This document shows positions 25,610-37,245 of a DNA stretch of 64,000 nt, in pieces. Within the stretch, counting starts at the first letter, position 1. Each line of letters opens with the position of its first letter. The stretch lies in NCBI GenBank assembly GCA_963800275.1, contig CAWDAI010000014.1, positions 62,001-126,000 on the forward strand, given 5' to 3'. The DNA comes from JAFMJV01 sp963800275 (GTDB taxonomy: Bacteria; Chloroflexota; Limnocylindria; Limnocylindrales; CSP1-4). The notes beneath the pieces are model-generated. The model saw nothing but the letters and a program-made list of their open reading frames with translations. It was not told where the DNA came from and did no database searches. Made by a program: the position numbers and the translations under genes.

Positions 25610-27792
25610 ATGCATCCGCCCCATGACCCCCATCCGGCGTCACCGTTGATGGCAGCCGCCAAGGCGCCCCTTCGCGCGACCGACTGGGCCAGTCAGGTCG
25701 ATGCCAGCGTGCCCGCGGTGATCCTGACCGCGTCGCCGCGCGCCCGACGATCGCCACATGGCGGACTCGGCATCATCCGCAGCCTCGGACGGTTGGGTGT
25801 GCCCGTCTACACCGTCGACTCGGAATCCGACGCGGACCGGGCTCGTACTCCAGGTATGTGCGGGAGCGGTTCGTCCTCGAGATCGACACCGATCGTCCCG
25901 AGCGGACCATCGACGCCCTCGTCGGCATCGGCCGGAGGCTGGCGCACCGGCCGCTGCTGATCCCGACCTGGGACGAGGCCTCGATCATGGTCTCGGACCA
26001 TGCTGGCATCCTGTCGGAGCACTTCCGCTTCCCGCTCCAGCCACCCGGACTGGCCCGCTCGCTGGCGAGCAAGCAGTCGATGTATCTGCTCGCCCGGGAC
26101 CACGGGGTGCCGACGCCCATGGCGTCATTCCCCCGGAACATGGACGACGTCGAGGCCTATCTCGCAGCGGCGGCCTTTCCCGTCATGCTCAAGGGCATCA
26201 CAGGCAATCGCCTGCTCAAGCACGCGGGTCGCAAGATGGCCATCGTGCAGACGCCCGCGGAGTTGCGCCGGCTGTACGCCGAGATGGAAGATCCCGACGA
26301 CCCCAATCTCATGCTGCAGGAGTACATCCCCGGCGGCGATGACGCGGTTTGGATGTTCAACGGCTACTTCGATGCCGATTCTCGATGCCTGCTGGGCATC
26401 ACGGGCCGCAAGTTGCGGCAGACGCCCGTCTACACCGGCGCTACGAGCCTGGGGGTGTGCCTACACAACGAGCAGGTCGATGCCACCACGCGGCGCTGGA
26501 TGGCGGCGCTGGGCTACCGGGGCATCCTCGATATCGGCTACCGGTTCGATGCGCGCGACGGCAGCTATAAGGTCCTCGACGTCAACCCCCGTATCGGCGG
26601 CACGTTCAGGCTGTTCGTGGCCAGCAACGGCATGGATGTGTCGCGGGCCCAGTACTTGGACCTCACGGGCCAGCCTGTCCCACCGTCGGTGCCAGTGCGG
26701 GGCCGAAAGTGGCTGGACGACCGGGACTTCGGATCGAGTTTGACCTACTGGCGGGACGGCCGGCTCACGGCACGCGACTGGCTGGCTTCGCTCGCCGGCA
26801 TCGAGGAGACGGTCTACTTCGCTCGAGATGACCTCGCGCCCTTCGTGCAGCACAGCGCCTACCTACTGCGCTCCGCGGTCCCGTCACGCGGCCACAGGCC
26901 GGATGGTGGTGCCGTTGCACAGCAGCGCATCGACCACGCCTTCCATGCAGCTGCCGACGAGTGGCGCGACCTCTACCGGCAGGAGTCGATACAGGCCCGC
27001 ATCTACCAGGAACGGCGGGCCCGCGCCCTGGAATGGATCGATTCCCTCCGACTGCCGCCGGGGTCGCGGGTCCTGGAGGTCGGCTGCGGCGCGGGCCTGA
27101 CCTCCGTCGATCTGGCCGGACGGGGGTTCGAGGTGACGGCCATGGATTCGGTCCCGGCCATGGTCGACCAGACCCGGCGTCTGGTCCAAGAGGAAGGTGT
27201 CGCCGATCGGGTCAGCGTGCTGTCCGCCGACACGCACGACTTGCCCTTCCCCGACGAGGCCTTCGAGCTGGTGCTGGCGCTGGGAGTGCTGCCGTGGCTG
27301 CATTCGCCGGAGCGCGCGATGGCCGAGATGACGCGGGTGCTGCGGCCCGGGGGCCATCTGCTCGCCACGACCGACAACGCCTACGGTATGCACTACATCC
27401 TCGATCCGCGCATGAATCCGCTGGTCGCGCCGCTCCGGCGGCTGGCTGCTCGCCTGCTTCGCCTGCTCGGGCTCCGCCGCCGTACCTCGGTCGTGGCCCG
27501 TCTGGATCCGCCGCGCCGGTTCCGGCGGCTGGTTCATGGAGCGGGCCTGCGGCCCCTGCGTGAGTCGACCCTCGGCTTCGGGCCTGTGACCGTCAGGCGT
27601 CGGCCGGTCCTGTCGCCGCGGGAGGACCTCCGGTTGCACCGGACGCTTCAGGACCTCGCCGACCAGGGAGTGCCCATCGTGCGATCGACCGGAGCGCAGC
27701 ACATGATCCTCGCCCGGCGCCCGGAGCCAGCCGCGGGGCCCACGGTGGCGCCGCGCGGACCCTCCGAGCCAACGGAAGGAGACCGAGCGTGA
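25610..27792 (+). pseudogene. ATP-grasp ligase fused to SAM-dependent methyltransferase, one frameshift
   Basis: The N-terminal pre-ATP-grasp segment (VPAVILTASPRARRS, then GLGIIRSLGRLGVPVYTVD) starts from ATG 25610, preceded by GGGAG. A frame change near 25838-25848 joins it to YVRERFVLEIDTDRP and an ATP-grasp domain: PVMLKGITGNRLLKHAGRK, LQEYIPGGDDAVWMFNGYF, VLDVNPRIGGTF. From about 27000 a class I methyltransferase follows, with motif I VLEVGCGAGLTSVDLAGRGF and LPFPDEAFELVLALGVLPWL. The combination suggests an enzyme that ligates a carboxylate to an amine and methylates the product or carrier, on a surface glycan or small metabolite. The substrate is unknown. Confidence 0.78.
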
Positions 27793-28632
27793 AACGACAT
27801 CCGCCCCTGGAGCGCGAGTTCGAGGTCCCCGACGGCCGACTGCACACGGTCGACTACCTCGCCGCCATCGGCGTGGACGCGCTGGAGCCGGCCAGCTGCC
27901 CCTTCGATCCCGGCTACGACCCTGCCACTTTCGAAGGCCACCTCATCCAGAGCAGCCACCTGATGGAGACGATGAAGATCTCCATGGCCTGCTGGCAGAT
28001 CGCCGACGAGGCGGCCATGCGCTGGAAGGTGGCGGCCTGTGACCACTACGGCGTAGCCACCACGACCGGGGGCGGGCCCTTCGAGGTGGCCGTGCAGCAG
28101 GGCCGGCTGGACATGTACCTGGACCTGGTGGCCGACATGGGTATCGGCGGGATCGAGGCCGGTGAGGGGTTCACCGAGATGCGGCTGGCGCCGCACCGCG
28201 TGGTGGCACGGCAAAGGCCGTGGCCTCAGCGTGCAGGTCGAGCTGGGCAAGAAGCACGAGGGCACCTTCACCTCAGACGTCACGGGCGCGCTCATCACGC
28301 AGGGCCAGGAGTGGTTGGCTGCCGGCGCCGAGCGCGTGGTCATCGAGGCCCGCGAGAGCGCTCGCGGCATCGGTTGCTTCGACGAGGACGGCCGGTTCCG
28401 GGCGGACACGGCCGATCGGTTCGCCGAGGTCCTGGGCCTGGAGACCTGTCTGTTCGAGGCGCCCACCAAGCCCAGCCAGTTCGCGCTGCTCGACCACTTC
28501 GGTCCCGCCGTCCACCTCTGCAACATCCGGCTCGAGGAGCTGTTGCGGGTGGAGATCTACCGCCGCGGGCTGCACTCCGACGCCTTCCAGCAGCCGGCCC
28601 TGCGCCCGCCGCCCATGACCCCGGAGTCATGA
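27789..28632 (+). pseudogene. comA: Phosphosulfolactate synthase-like protein (ComA), one frameshift
   Basis: ComA adds sulfite to phosphoenolpyruvate to form phosphosulfolactate. The gene starts at GTG 27789, overlapping the previous stop. The first part has MKISMACWQIADEAAMRWK, GVATTTGGGPFEVAVQQGRL and MGIGGIEAGEGFTEM, the TIM-barrel pattern of the family. Near 28205 the frame changes and continues RGLSVQVELGKKHEGTF, then GAERVVIEARESARGIG, LFEAPTKPSQFALLDHFGP and the end at 28632. Adjacent ComB supports the call. The frameshift may be a sequence error. Confidence 0.72.
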
Positions 28633-29397
28633 GCACGATGGAGCGCTCGGTCGTGATCGACTGCTTTCCGGCCAGCGCTCAGCGCTACACCGCCGACCAC
28701 GTCGTCGTGGCGGTCGACGTCATCCGGGCCACCACCATGGCCGTGACGGCGCTGGCTCTGGGACGACGATGTCTGCTGGCCACCGACGTGGATGCTGCCT
28801 TCGCTCTCCGCGCACGTCTTGGAGGCGCCACACTCGCGGGCGAGCTGCACGGCAACATGCCCGACGGCTTCGACCTCAACAATAGCCCGGCCGCTCTCGA
28901 AGATCGTCGCGAAGATAGCGGGATCTGATCATGCTTTCCACGTCCGGGAGCACGCTCATGCTGGCAGCCGGCACCGGCTCGAGCCGGCGCGTTCGCAGCC
29001 TGCTTCCGCAATCACACGGCCACGGCCAGGGCCCTGGCCGGACACGACGGGCCCATCGCCATCATCGGTGCCGGCAGTCGCAGCGAGTTTCGCGAGGAGG
29101 ATCAGATGTGCTGCGCCTGGATCGCGGCGGAGTTGCTGGCGCACGGCTACTCGGCCGCCGACGCGCGCACGCTCGAGATCGTGGAGCGTTGGCGGGCAGC
29201 CCCAGCGGAGGCCTGTGATGTCGGTAACAGCGTCGCCTACCTGCGACGGAGCGGGCAGCTCGCCGACCGCGACTTCATCGTTTCACACGTCAACGACTTG
29301 GAGATGGTCTGTGCGATCGAGGGCAATGAAGTCCGCCCCGCGGGTCCGCTGCCGGTGGGCGTCCGTGCTGATGCGCGGCGCCGTCGGGCGCCGCTGA
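28629..29397 (+). pseudogene. comB: 2-phosphosulfolactate phosphatase (ComB), frameshifted
   Basis: ComB removes phosphate from phosphosulfolactate. The start at 28629 overlaps the ComA stop. The frame gives VVVAVDVIRATTMAVTAL, GELHGNMPDGFDLNNSPAAL, then shifts near 28905-28918 to RDLIMLSTSGSTLMLAAG and back near 28985-28990 to ACFRNHTATARALAGHDGPI, GAGSRSEFREEDQMCCAWI and DFIVSHVNDLEMVC. The exact end is uncertain because the last frame runs on; a third shift near 29390 would end it at 29397. The set of motifs is diagnostic of ComB. Confidence 0.82.
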
Positions 29398-29470
29398 GCC
29401 AGGTCGCCAACGCTCCGCTCGCCCTAAAGCCCGATCAACCGGGGGGTTCTCACGTCGCCCCCAGGCAAGG

Positions 29471-29588
29471 CCCTTGTCAAGCCCGTCGCCTGCGCTCCGG
29501 CAATGTGAAGAAGGCGACACCTCCCTTGTCAACCCCCTTGTCAACCCCCTACACTACGGCTCTAGCGCCTTGTCAAGACTTGACAAGG
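29471..29588. repeat. TTGTCAA/TTGACAA boxes and a 21-bp palindrome upstream of dnaG
   Basis: CCTTGTCAA occurs at 29472-29480, 29524-29532, 29536-29544 and 29568-29576. The last copy is followed by its mirror, giving a perfect palindrome with arms CCTTGTCAAG (29568-29577) and CTTGACAAGG (29579-29588) around one A. The boxes contain TTGACA, so they may be repeated -35-like elements or repressor sites for the dnaG-rpoD operon. Confidence 0.6.
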
Positions 29589-29712
29589 CCACACGTGTGT
29601 CCGTCATCAGCGCCGACGCACGCGAGCTCGGGACATGGCGGCCGGCCGTTCGAGGACCGCACCCGGAGCTCGGGGGCGCAGCGGACACCAGGCAGCAAGA
29701 GGCACTTCGCGT

Positions 29713-31660
29713 TTGTCAGTCGGCGTCGCCGCATCGGTCAAGGAGAAACTGGACATCGTCGAGTTCGTCGGCGAGACCGTCCAGCTCAAGAAGGCCGGGA
29801 CCATCTTCAAGGGGCTCTGCCCGTTCCACGGGGAGAAGACGCCCTCGTTCACGGTCACGCCTGCGCGTGAGCGCTGGCACTGCTTCGGTTGTGGGCGCGG
29901 CGGGGACCTCTTCAACTTCGTCATGGAGCGCGACGGGGTGGACTTCCCGACCGCTCTGCGCACGCTGGCGGGCCGGGCCGGCGTGGAGCTCAACGAGCGC
30001 ACCACGCGCGAGGACGCCCAGCGCAAGCGCATCCGCGACGCGCTCGACGGTGCCATCGCCTTCTACCACACGGTGCTCACGCAGCACGCCACGGGCAAGG
30101 CCGCGCTCGAGTACCTGCACGGCCGCGGCTTCAGCGACGAGACCATCGAGACCTTCCGGCTGGGCTGGGCGCCGGACGCCTGGGATGCCATGAACACCGC
30201 CGTCCGTCGCCACCGCCCGGGCGTCAGCGAGGCGGACCTGGAGGCCGCCGGTCTGGTCAGCCGGCGCCGCTCGGGCCGGGGCGTGTACGACCGCTTCCGC
30301 GCCCGAGTCATCTTCCCCATCCGCGACGCCTCCGGTGGGGCCACCGGCATGACCGGCCGCATCCTCGGCGCCCAGGGCCCCGACAGCGGTCCCAAGTACC
30401 TCAACACGCCCCAGACGCCGCTCTTCGACAAGGGCCGCACGCTCTATCTCATCGACCGCGCCAAGTCGGCCATGCGCAAGTCCGGCGTGGCCGTGCTCGT
30501 GGAGGGCAACACCGACGCGCTCATGGCCCACCAGGCCGGCTTCGAGAACGTGGTCTGTTCCATGGGCACCGCGCTGACCGCGGGCCAGGTCGAGCTGCTC
30601 ACCCGCTACGCCCCGCGCATCGCGCTGGCCTACGACGTGGACGCGGCAGGACAGGGGGCAGCGGCCTTCGGCGCGACCGAGCTGACCGCGCTGGTGGGCG
30701 AGATCGAGCGCTCGCCCTATCGCGGCCGCCTGACCGACGTGGACGTGGTGCGCCTGCCCGACGGGCGCGACCCCGACGAGATCATCCGCGACGACCCCGA
30801 CACCTGGCGCGAGGCCACCGAGCAGCCCCAGCCGATCATGGAGTTCCTCATCGACCGCGCCGCCTCGCGCCACGACCCCTCCACCGTCCCGGGTCGCGAG
30901 AAGCTGGTGGCGGAGGTGCTGCCCACGCTGCGCACCATCGGCGACCCGGTCCGCCGTGACGGCTACCTGCAGCTGCTGGCCCGCCGCTCGGGCGTGGAGG
31001 AGCGGACCTTGCTGGAAGCGCTGCGGCGCCGCGACGAGCCACTCCCCGGTGGCGCCCGGGAGGGGGCGCAGGTGGGTGCGCGCATCAACCTCGAAGCCGT
31101 CATGGCCCAGCCCGACGCCCTCGACCCGCGCGCCGTGGAACGAGCCATCGAGCCCGCGGAGGCGACCCTGCTGCGGGTGCTCATGCGCTATCCCAGCTAC
31201 TACGCCAAGACGGCCGAGTCGCTGTCGGTCGATCCCTTCGTGACCACACCCGCGCGCGAGCTGTGGAAAGCGCTCGGGAGTGCGCTCACCCAGCAGGGCA
31301 CGGACCACTTCGAGCTCAAAGCCTTCATCGAGGCCCAGGAGCCGACCACCCGCACGGTGGCCCAGACGCTGATGGCCCGGACCTCCCCGCTGCCCGATGA
31401 CGAGGGTGCCATCCACCAGGCCATCGACCAGAGCCTGCTGACCCTCGAGCGAGCCCGACTGGCCGAGCAGATCGAATACACCCGCGCCCGCCTCGCCGAC
31501 GCCGAGGCTGCGCATGACCAGGCCGAGCTGACACGGCTCCAGGGCGAGGTCCTGGAGCTGCAGCGGCGGCGCTTGGAGCTCGACCGAGCCGTGAACGACA
31601 CGTCACTGCTCGCCCGACGACGAATCCAACCCAAGCAAGCGAAGCAAGTGGAGGTAGCAC

Positions 31661-31671
<11 letters not shown>
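29713..31671 (+). CDS. dnaG: DNA primase
   Basis: The primase makes RNA primers for replication. Start is TTG 29713, chosen from AAGAGG ten bases upstream and the family N-terminus SVKEKLDIVEFVGETVQLKK; it gives 652 aa. The CHC2 zinc finger (about residues 36-64) is CPFHGEKTPSF followed by HCFGCGRGGD. The TOPRIM domain has VLVEGNTDALMAHQAGFENV (about 262) and AYDVDAAGQ. A coiled, charged C-terminal segment (about 590-640) replaces the usual helicase-binding domain in sequence. The 3' end overlaps the rpoD start by 11 bases. Confidence 0.96.
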
Positions 31672-33526
<1,855 letters not shown>

Positions 33527-33755
33527 CGGCTGGCGGCGGCCGCCGGAGGGTGGTCGCCAGCGCGATCTTCGAGAGGCCGGCTCCCATGTAGGGGGCCGGC
33601 TTCGCTGTTGGGGGCGTTGCGGGTGGGTACCGGGGCGCGCTCGGGAGCGTGGGCGCGCGCCGAGGACCGGGGGCGCGCTTCAGGCGCTGCCCGCTGTCTC
33701 GTGGCGGCAGATCGCTCCGCCCAGGGGCGCCGAGCGGTGCCGCCTGGAACGTTCC

Positions 33756-34187
33756 GCCGCTGATGGCTGCCGCCCTGAAACCTGCGGGGGCTCAACTCGA
33801 CGTCCCGGTCTGCGTACTCGCAGGCACCAGCCCTCCGGCGGCTCAAGGCGGCAGATCCAGCCCTCCGATGGCGCAAATCCGCGGATCGGGTTGCAGTCGC
33901 GTTGTGATGAGCCCTCGGACGACTCATCGGTGGCCGTGCGGGCGCCAGTGTGCCGCCGCCCGAGTCCGTGTCCCGCGGCTGGGGACCACGGCGGGCTTCA
34001 GGCGCTGCTGCCCGCCGGCTCGTTGCCGCTGATGGCGGCCGCCCTGAAACCTGCGGGGGCTCAACTCGACGTCCCGGTCTGCGTACTCGCAGGCACCAGC
34101 CCTCCGGCGGCTCAAGGCGGCAGATCCAGCCCTCCGATGGCGCAAATCCGCGGATCGGGTTGCAGCCGCGTTGTGATGAGCCCTCGG
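33756..34187. repeat. Two 163-bp direct repeats
   Basis: 33756-33918 and 34025-34187 are nearly identical (about two differences), offset by 269 bp. Both end in GTGATGAGCCCTCGG, the core of the short tandem repeat that follows. This suggests recent duplication of a dispersed non-coding repeat. Confidence 0.9.
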
Positions 34188-34318
34188 GTGACTCACCCCG
34201 GTCAGCCGGGTCCTGATGAGCCCTCGGGTGACTCACCCCGGAAACAGCCGGGTGGTGACGAGCCCTCGGGTGACTCACCCCGGACAGCCGGGTGGTGACG
34301 AGCCCTCGGGTGACTCAT
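34175..34318. repeat. Tandem repeat array, about 40-bp units, four copies
   Basis: GAYGAGCCCTCGGGTGACTC begins at 34175, 34215, 34257 and 34297; a diverged copy lies at 33906. Linkers between copies are themselves similar (CCCCGG, then CAGCCGGGT) and can form CCCGG/CCGGG hairpins. It is a tandem repeat and not a CRISPR array because the linkers are not unique. Confidence 0.85.
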
Positions 34319-34429
34319 GGGCGGGCGTGTGGTTGCGAGTGCGCCCGGACGACAGCCCAGTCGCCAGCGCGCCAGACGACGCGCACGACCGGGCGTTCGG
34401 GTCCGGGATGGTCAGGGCTGCCAGATCCG

Positions 34430-35083
34430 TCAGAGCAGGACGATGGCGTTCCCGCCCGGGTCGGCCGGCAGTGCCAGGGCACGCAGTGCCGTTCGGCCGT
34501 CGACCGGGAAGGCGGCCCGGAAACCAGTCCCTGCGGCTGCGAGGAAGCTCCGGTTGTGCCGCGTGTCAGCCAGCAGGAGGATCACGTGATCGACCATGCC
34601 GTCCCGCTGCTTCAACGCCAGGCGGCGCTGTAGCTCCTGCGCGTCGCGGGCTCGTGTCTCGGCCTCCACCCCGATCCGAACCGCTGCGATGCGGATGAGG
34701 GCATCCCAGGCCCTGCGGTCGCCGGCGTTCGGGAAGGCCACCTCCGTGGACCAGGAGGCACCGCTGCCCAGTCGCGCGTGGAGCCGCTCGAGCAGGCGGA
34801 CGTGCGCCTGGTCACGCAGCGGCGCACCGGCCGGGTACGCGCGGAGGTGCAGGTCCAGCCCGACGACCGCACATGCCCGAGCCAGCAGGGGCAGTGGCAC
34901 GGCGTGCGCTTCGGCGCGCTCGAGGCGACCCCAGTGCGTCTGCGACAGGCCCGCGCCCGCCGCGGCAGTGCGCTGGCTCAGGTCGTGGTTGAGTCGAGCC
35001 AGGCGGATCTCACGCCCGAGGTCCGCGAGTGCGTGCGCCGCGGCTCGGTCGGCTCGGTCGGTGCGCTTCTCGTGACCAGCCAT
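34430..35083 (-). CDS. XRE-type helix-turn-helix protein with a C-terminal nuclease-like domain
   Basis: The 217-aa product has an N-terminal HTH (residues about 20-60: LGREIRLARLNHDLSQRTAA, then AGLSQTHWGRLERAEA). It is followed by a domain with WSTEVAFPNAGDRRAWDALI, AAVRIGVEAETRARDAQ and RDGMVDHVILLLADTRHN, reminiscent of restriction-endonuclease-fold domains seen in similar regulators. It is probably a DNA-binding regulator. Its start lies 49 bases from the divergent deaminase gene, so they may share a control region. Confidence 0.7.
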   Translation of the reverse strand: MAGHEKRTDRADRAAAHALADLGREIRLARLNHDLSQRTAAAGAGLSQTHWGRLERAEAHAVPLPLLARACAVVGLDLHLRAYPAGAPLRDQAHVRLLERLHARLGSGASWSTEVAFPNAGDRRAWDALIRIAAVRIGVEAETRARDAQELQRRLALKQRDGMVDHVILLLADTRHNRSFLAAAGTGFRAAFPVDGRTALRALALPADPGGNAIVLL

Positions 35084-35132
35084 GCAGCGGATGGTGGCGC
35101 CGGCTCATTCACTGCCGCTTATCCTTCGCTGC

Positions 35133-35777
35133 ATGACGCCTGTCCGCTACCCGACCGACGATGACCTGGCCCGCTTCACCTCGGACCGAAACGCGTTCAT
35201 CGGCCGTCTGCTCGACGTCATCGAGCACGAGATCGTGCCACGCACCCGCGCGGGCGTGGAGAACGGTGACAAGATCTTCGGCGGTGCCGTGCTACGCAAG
35301 TCGGACCTCGCGACCGTCGTGGCCGTGACCAACCACGAGAGCGCCAACCCGCTCAACCACGGCGAGATCGCGACCATCAATGCCTTCTACGCCATCCCGC
35401 GGGACCAGCGGCCGGCCGCCGCGGACACCATCTTCCTCAGCACCCACGAACCCTGTCCGCTTTGCCTCGGTGGCCTGACCTGGGGTGGCTGGGACAACTT
35501 CTTCTACCTCTTCAGCTACGAGGACACCACCGACGCCTTCGCCATCCCTCATGACGTGCGCATCAACGAGGAGATCTGGCGCGTGCCCGACGGCGAGTAC
35601 GAGCACAAGAACCGCTACTGGTGCGCCTGGCACATCCCCGAGCTGATCGCCGGCTGCGAGCCCGAAGTCCGCGCTGGGCTGGCAGCTCGCCGTGCCGCCC
35701 TCGTGACCACCTACGACGAACTCTCGGCCACGTATCAGCGCTCGAAGGGCACGGGTGCGGAGATCCCGCTGCCGTAG
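35133..35777 (+). CDS. Cytidine/nucleoside deaminase-superfamily protein
   Basis: The zinc-dependent deaminase motifs are present: HGEIATINAF (His ligand and proton-shuttling Glu, about residues 76-85) and STHEPCPLCLGGLTW (the two Cys ligands, about 105-120). The 214-aa product is longer than guanine or cytosine deaminases, with aromatic-rich insertions (WGGWDNFFYLFSYED). The substrate is unknown. Start ATG 35133 is preferred over an upstream in-frame ATG because the latter lies in the divergent gene. Confidence 0.8.
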   Translation: MTPVRYPTDDDLARFTSDRNAFIGRLLDVIEHEIVPRTRAGVENGDKIFGGAVLRKSDLATVVAVTNHESANPLNHGEIATINAFYAIPRDQRPAAADTIFLSTHEPCPLCLGGLTWGGWDNFFYLFSYEDTTDAFAIPHDVRINEEIWRVPDGEYEHKNRYWCAWHIPELIAGCEPEVRAGLAARRAALVTTYDELSATYQRSKGTGAEIPLP

Positions 35778-35822
35778 TTCGCTGCTCGTCTCCACTCGTG
35801 GAAGCTATGCGACACTGCGCCG

Positions 35823-36233
35823 ATGTGGAAACGGGTCGATGGCTTGCGCACGCTCGAGCTCGGCACTCCGGGGCCTTCCCGCGACGAGCTGAACCGCCTG
35901 GTGCTGGAGGGCACGAAGTTCGCCACCGCCGGCCTGTGGCGGACGGACTACGAAGCTGAGGGCGAGCCGCTCGAGGACATCGGCGAGCGCTTGGTGATGC
36001 TCGACAGCGACGGCGAGCCGGTCGCCATGCTGGAGGTCACGCGCGCGGAGGTCCACGCCTTCCTCGAGGTGCCGTGGGAGCTCGCACGCGACGAAGGGGA
36101 GGGCTTCACCTCCATCGATGATTTCCGAGACGGCTATCGGAAGGAATACCGGTCGGCAGGTGTGACGCTCGCCGATGACGACCCGATGGCCTGCGTTTGG
36201 TTCCGACTCCTGGGCCCATACCCGGCGCCATAG
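35823..36233 (+). CDS. ASCH domain-containing protein
   Basis: The 136-aa protein matches the ASCH fold, a PUA-like domain that binds or processes modified RNA or nucleotides. Visible features are LELGTPGPSRDELNRLVLEG, then KFATAGLWRTDYEAEGEPLE and the typical EVTRAEVHAFLEVPWELARD with a final DPMACVWFRLL. It follows the deaminase gene by 45 bases on the same strand, which suggests a nucleotide-related pair. Confidence 0.8.
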   Translation: MWKRVDGLRTLELGTPGPSRDELNRLVLEGTKFATAGLWRTDYEAEGEPLEDIGERLVMLDSDGEPVAMLEVTRAEVHAFLEVPWELARDEGEGFTSIDDFRDGYRKEYRSAGVTLADDDPMACVWFRLLGPYPAP

Positions 36234-36378
36234 GCAGGCGCGAGAAGAGGCCGGCCCCGCGTCGGACGAGCCACCTTGGAAGTCAGTGCCTGCGGTAGCT
36301 GACGCAGCCCCGCGGGTCCGGCGGCACTTGACCCGCGGACCGTAGCGATGAACATGGAAGGGCACACGGGAGTCTGCC

Positions 36379-36777
36379 TTGAACTTGGTGGTGCTTCAGG
36401 CGCTGGCGGCGGCTGGTCTGCTGGGCGTCAGCACGTGGTGGTACCGGCGCAGTCGCGCCGAGGCATCGGCCAACGCCGGCTGCGGCTTGTGGCTGGCGTG
36501 GATCGTCTTCGGCATCGTCTCGGTGATCGCCCTCGTCCTGATCACGCCACGTGGCGACGGTGATCTCAACGCGTTGCTCCTCGGGATCGTGGTGGCCTGG
36601 GTCTTCTGTGGCGCCGGGATCGTGCTCGGCCTGCGCCTGCTCACGCGAGCGTCACCCGACTTTGCCCAGGAGCTCGTCGGTCTGACCATGCTGCTGGCCA
36701 TCGGGCTCGCGATGCTGACGTTCATGGCCCTGCTCGCCGAAGCGCTGGGCCATTCTGACGTCAGCCGGCCGGAGTAG
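36379..36777 (+). CDS. Small membrane protein
   Basis: A possible 132-aa protein starting at TTG 36379, with four hydrophobic segments (LVVLQALAAAGLLGVS, AWIVFGIVSVIALVLI, LLLGIVVAWVFCGAGIVLG, LTMLLAIGLAMLTFMALLA). No family was recognised. The regular spacing of hydrophobic segments supports coding; the start is uncertain. Confidence 0.55.
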   Translation: MNLVVLQALAAAGLLGVSTWWYRRSRAEASANAGCGLWLAWIVFGIVSVIALVLITPRGDGDLNALLLGIVVAWVFCGAGIVLGLRLLTRASPDFAQELVGLTMLLAIGLAMLTFMALLAEALGHSDVSRPE

Positions 36778-36799
36778 GCTCCAGCGCAAGCTCGAGCCG

Positions 36800-37142
36800 A
36801 TGTTCATGACGCGGCTGCCCTACCAGCCCTACATCCGCATCCGCGGCCGAACGACGGGGCAGCTGCGATCGGTCCCGGTCCGTCCTCTGAGGTCGGTGAC
36901 GCGTGGAACCTCGTCTCGCTGCCGGGGAACAGCAACTGGGCACGGAACCTGCGCGCCAGCGGCAGCCCGGACCTCGGCGAGAAGGGCGAGGTGCGCTCGA
37001 TCACCGTGACCGAGGTCTTCGGGGACGAGCAGGCGCCGCGGTGGCCGAGTACCTCGCCTCGAGCACCTACCGGCCCACCATCAAGTTGTTGAGCGGGCGC
37101 TTGCCGAACCCGGCGGATCACCCTGTCTTCCGCATCGACTGA
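36800..37142 (+). pseudogene. Deazaflavin-dependent nitroreductase (Ddn)-like gene, frameshifted
   Basis: Three frames are needed to read a Ddn-type F420-dependent oxidoreductase. MFMTRLPYQPYIRIRGRTTG and LRSVPVRP come first (from 36800). After a shift near 36890 the reading is DAWNLVSLPGNSNWARNLRA and GEVRSITVTEVFGDEQ. After a second shift near 37035 it is AVAEYLASSTYRPTIKLLSG and DHPVFRID, ending at 37142. The WARNLRASG segment is characteristic of the family. Confidence 0.7.
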
Positions 37143-37245
37143 CGGTGCGTCTTCGGGGGCGGCGCGGTGCTGCGCACTTCGTCCTGACCAGTCGCCCGGC
37201 GAGGCGCCAGGGCCTTGGGATCGGCGCGATCGTCCCGAACGGTGA

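Larger units (their letters stand above)
33527..34429. other. Repeat-rich intergenic region
   Basis: About 900 bases without a supported gene between rpoD and the XRE gene. It holds a GC hairpin just after rpoD (near 33570-33605, GGCCGGC/GCCGGC arms), a long direct repeat and a short tandem array. Open frames here merely read through the repeats. Confidence 0.6.

Noticed and set aside
29716..31515. 599-codon minus-strand open frame opposite dnaG
   Set aside because: Shadow of dnaG; no start signal and low-complexity composition.
34175..34318. CRISPR-like array
   Set aside because: The intervals between the 20-base repeats are similar to each other and about 20 bases long; no cas genes are nearby. 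It is a tandem repeat.
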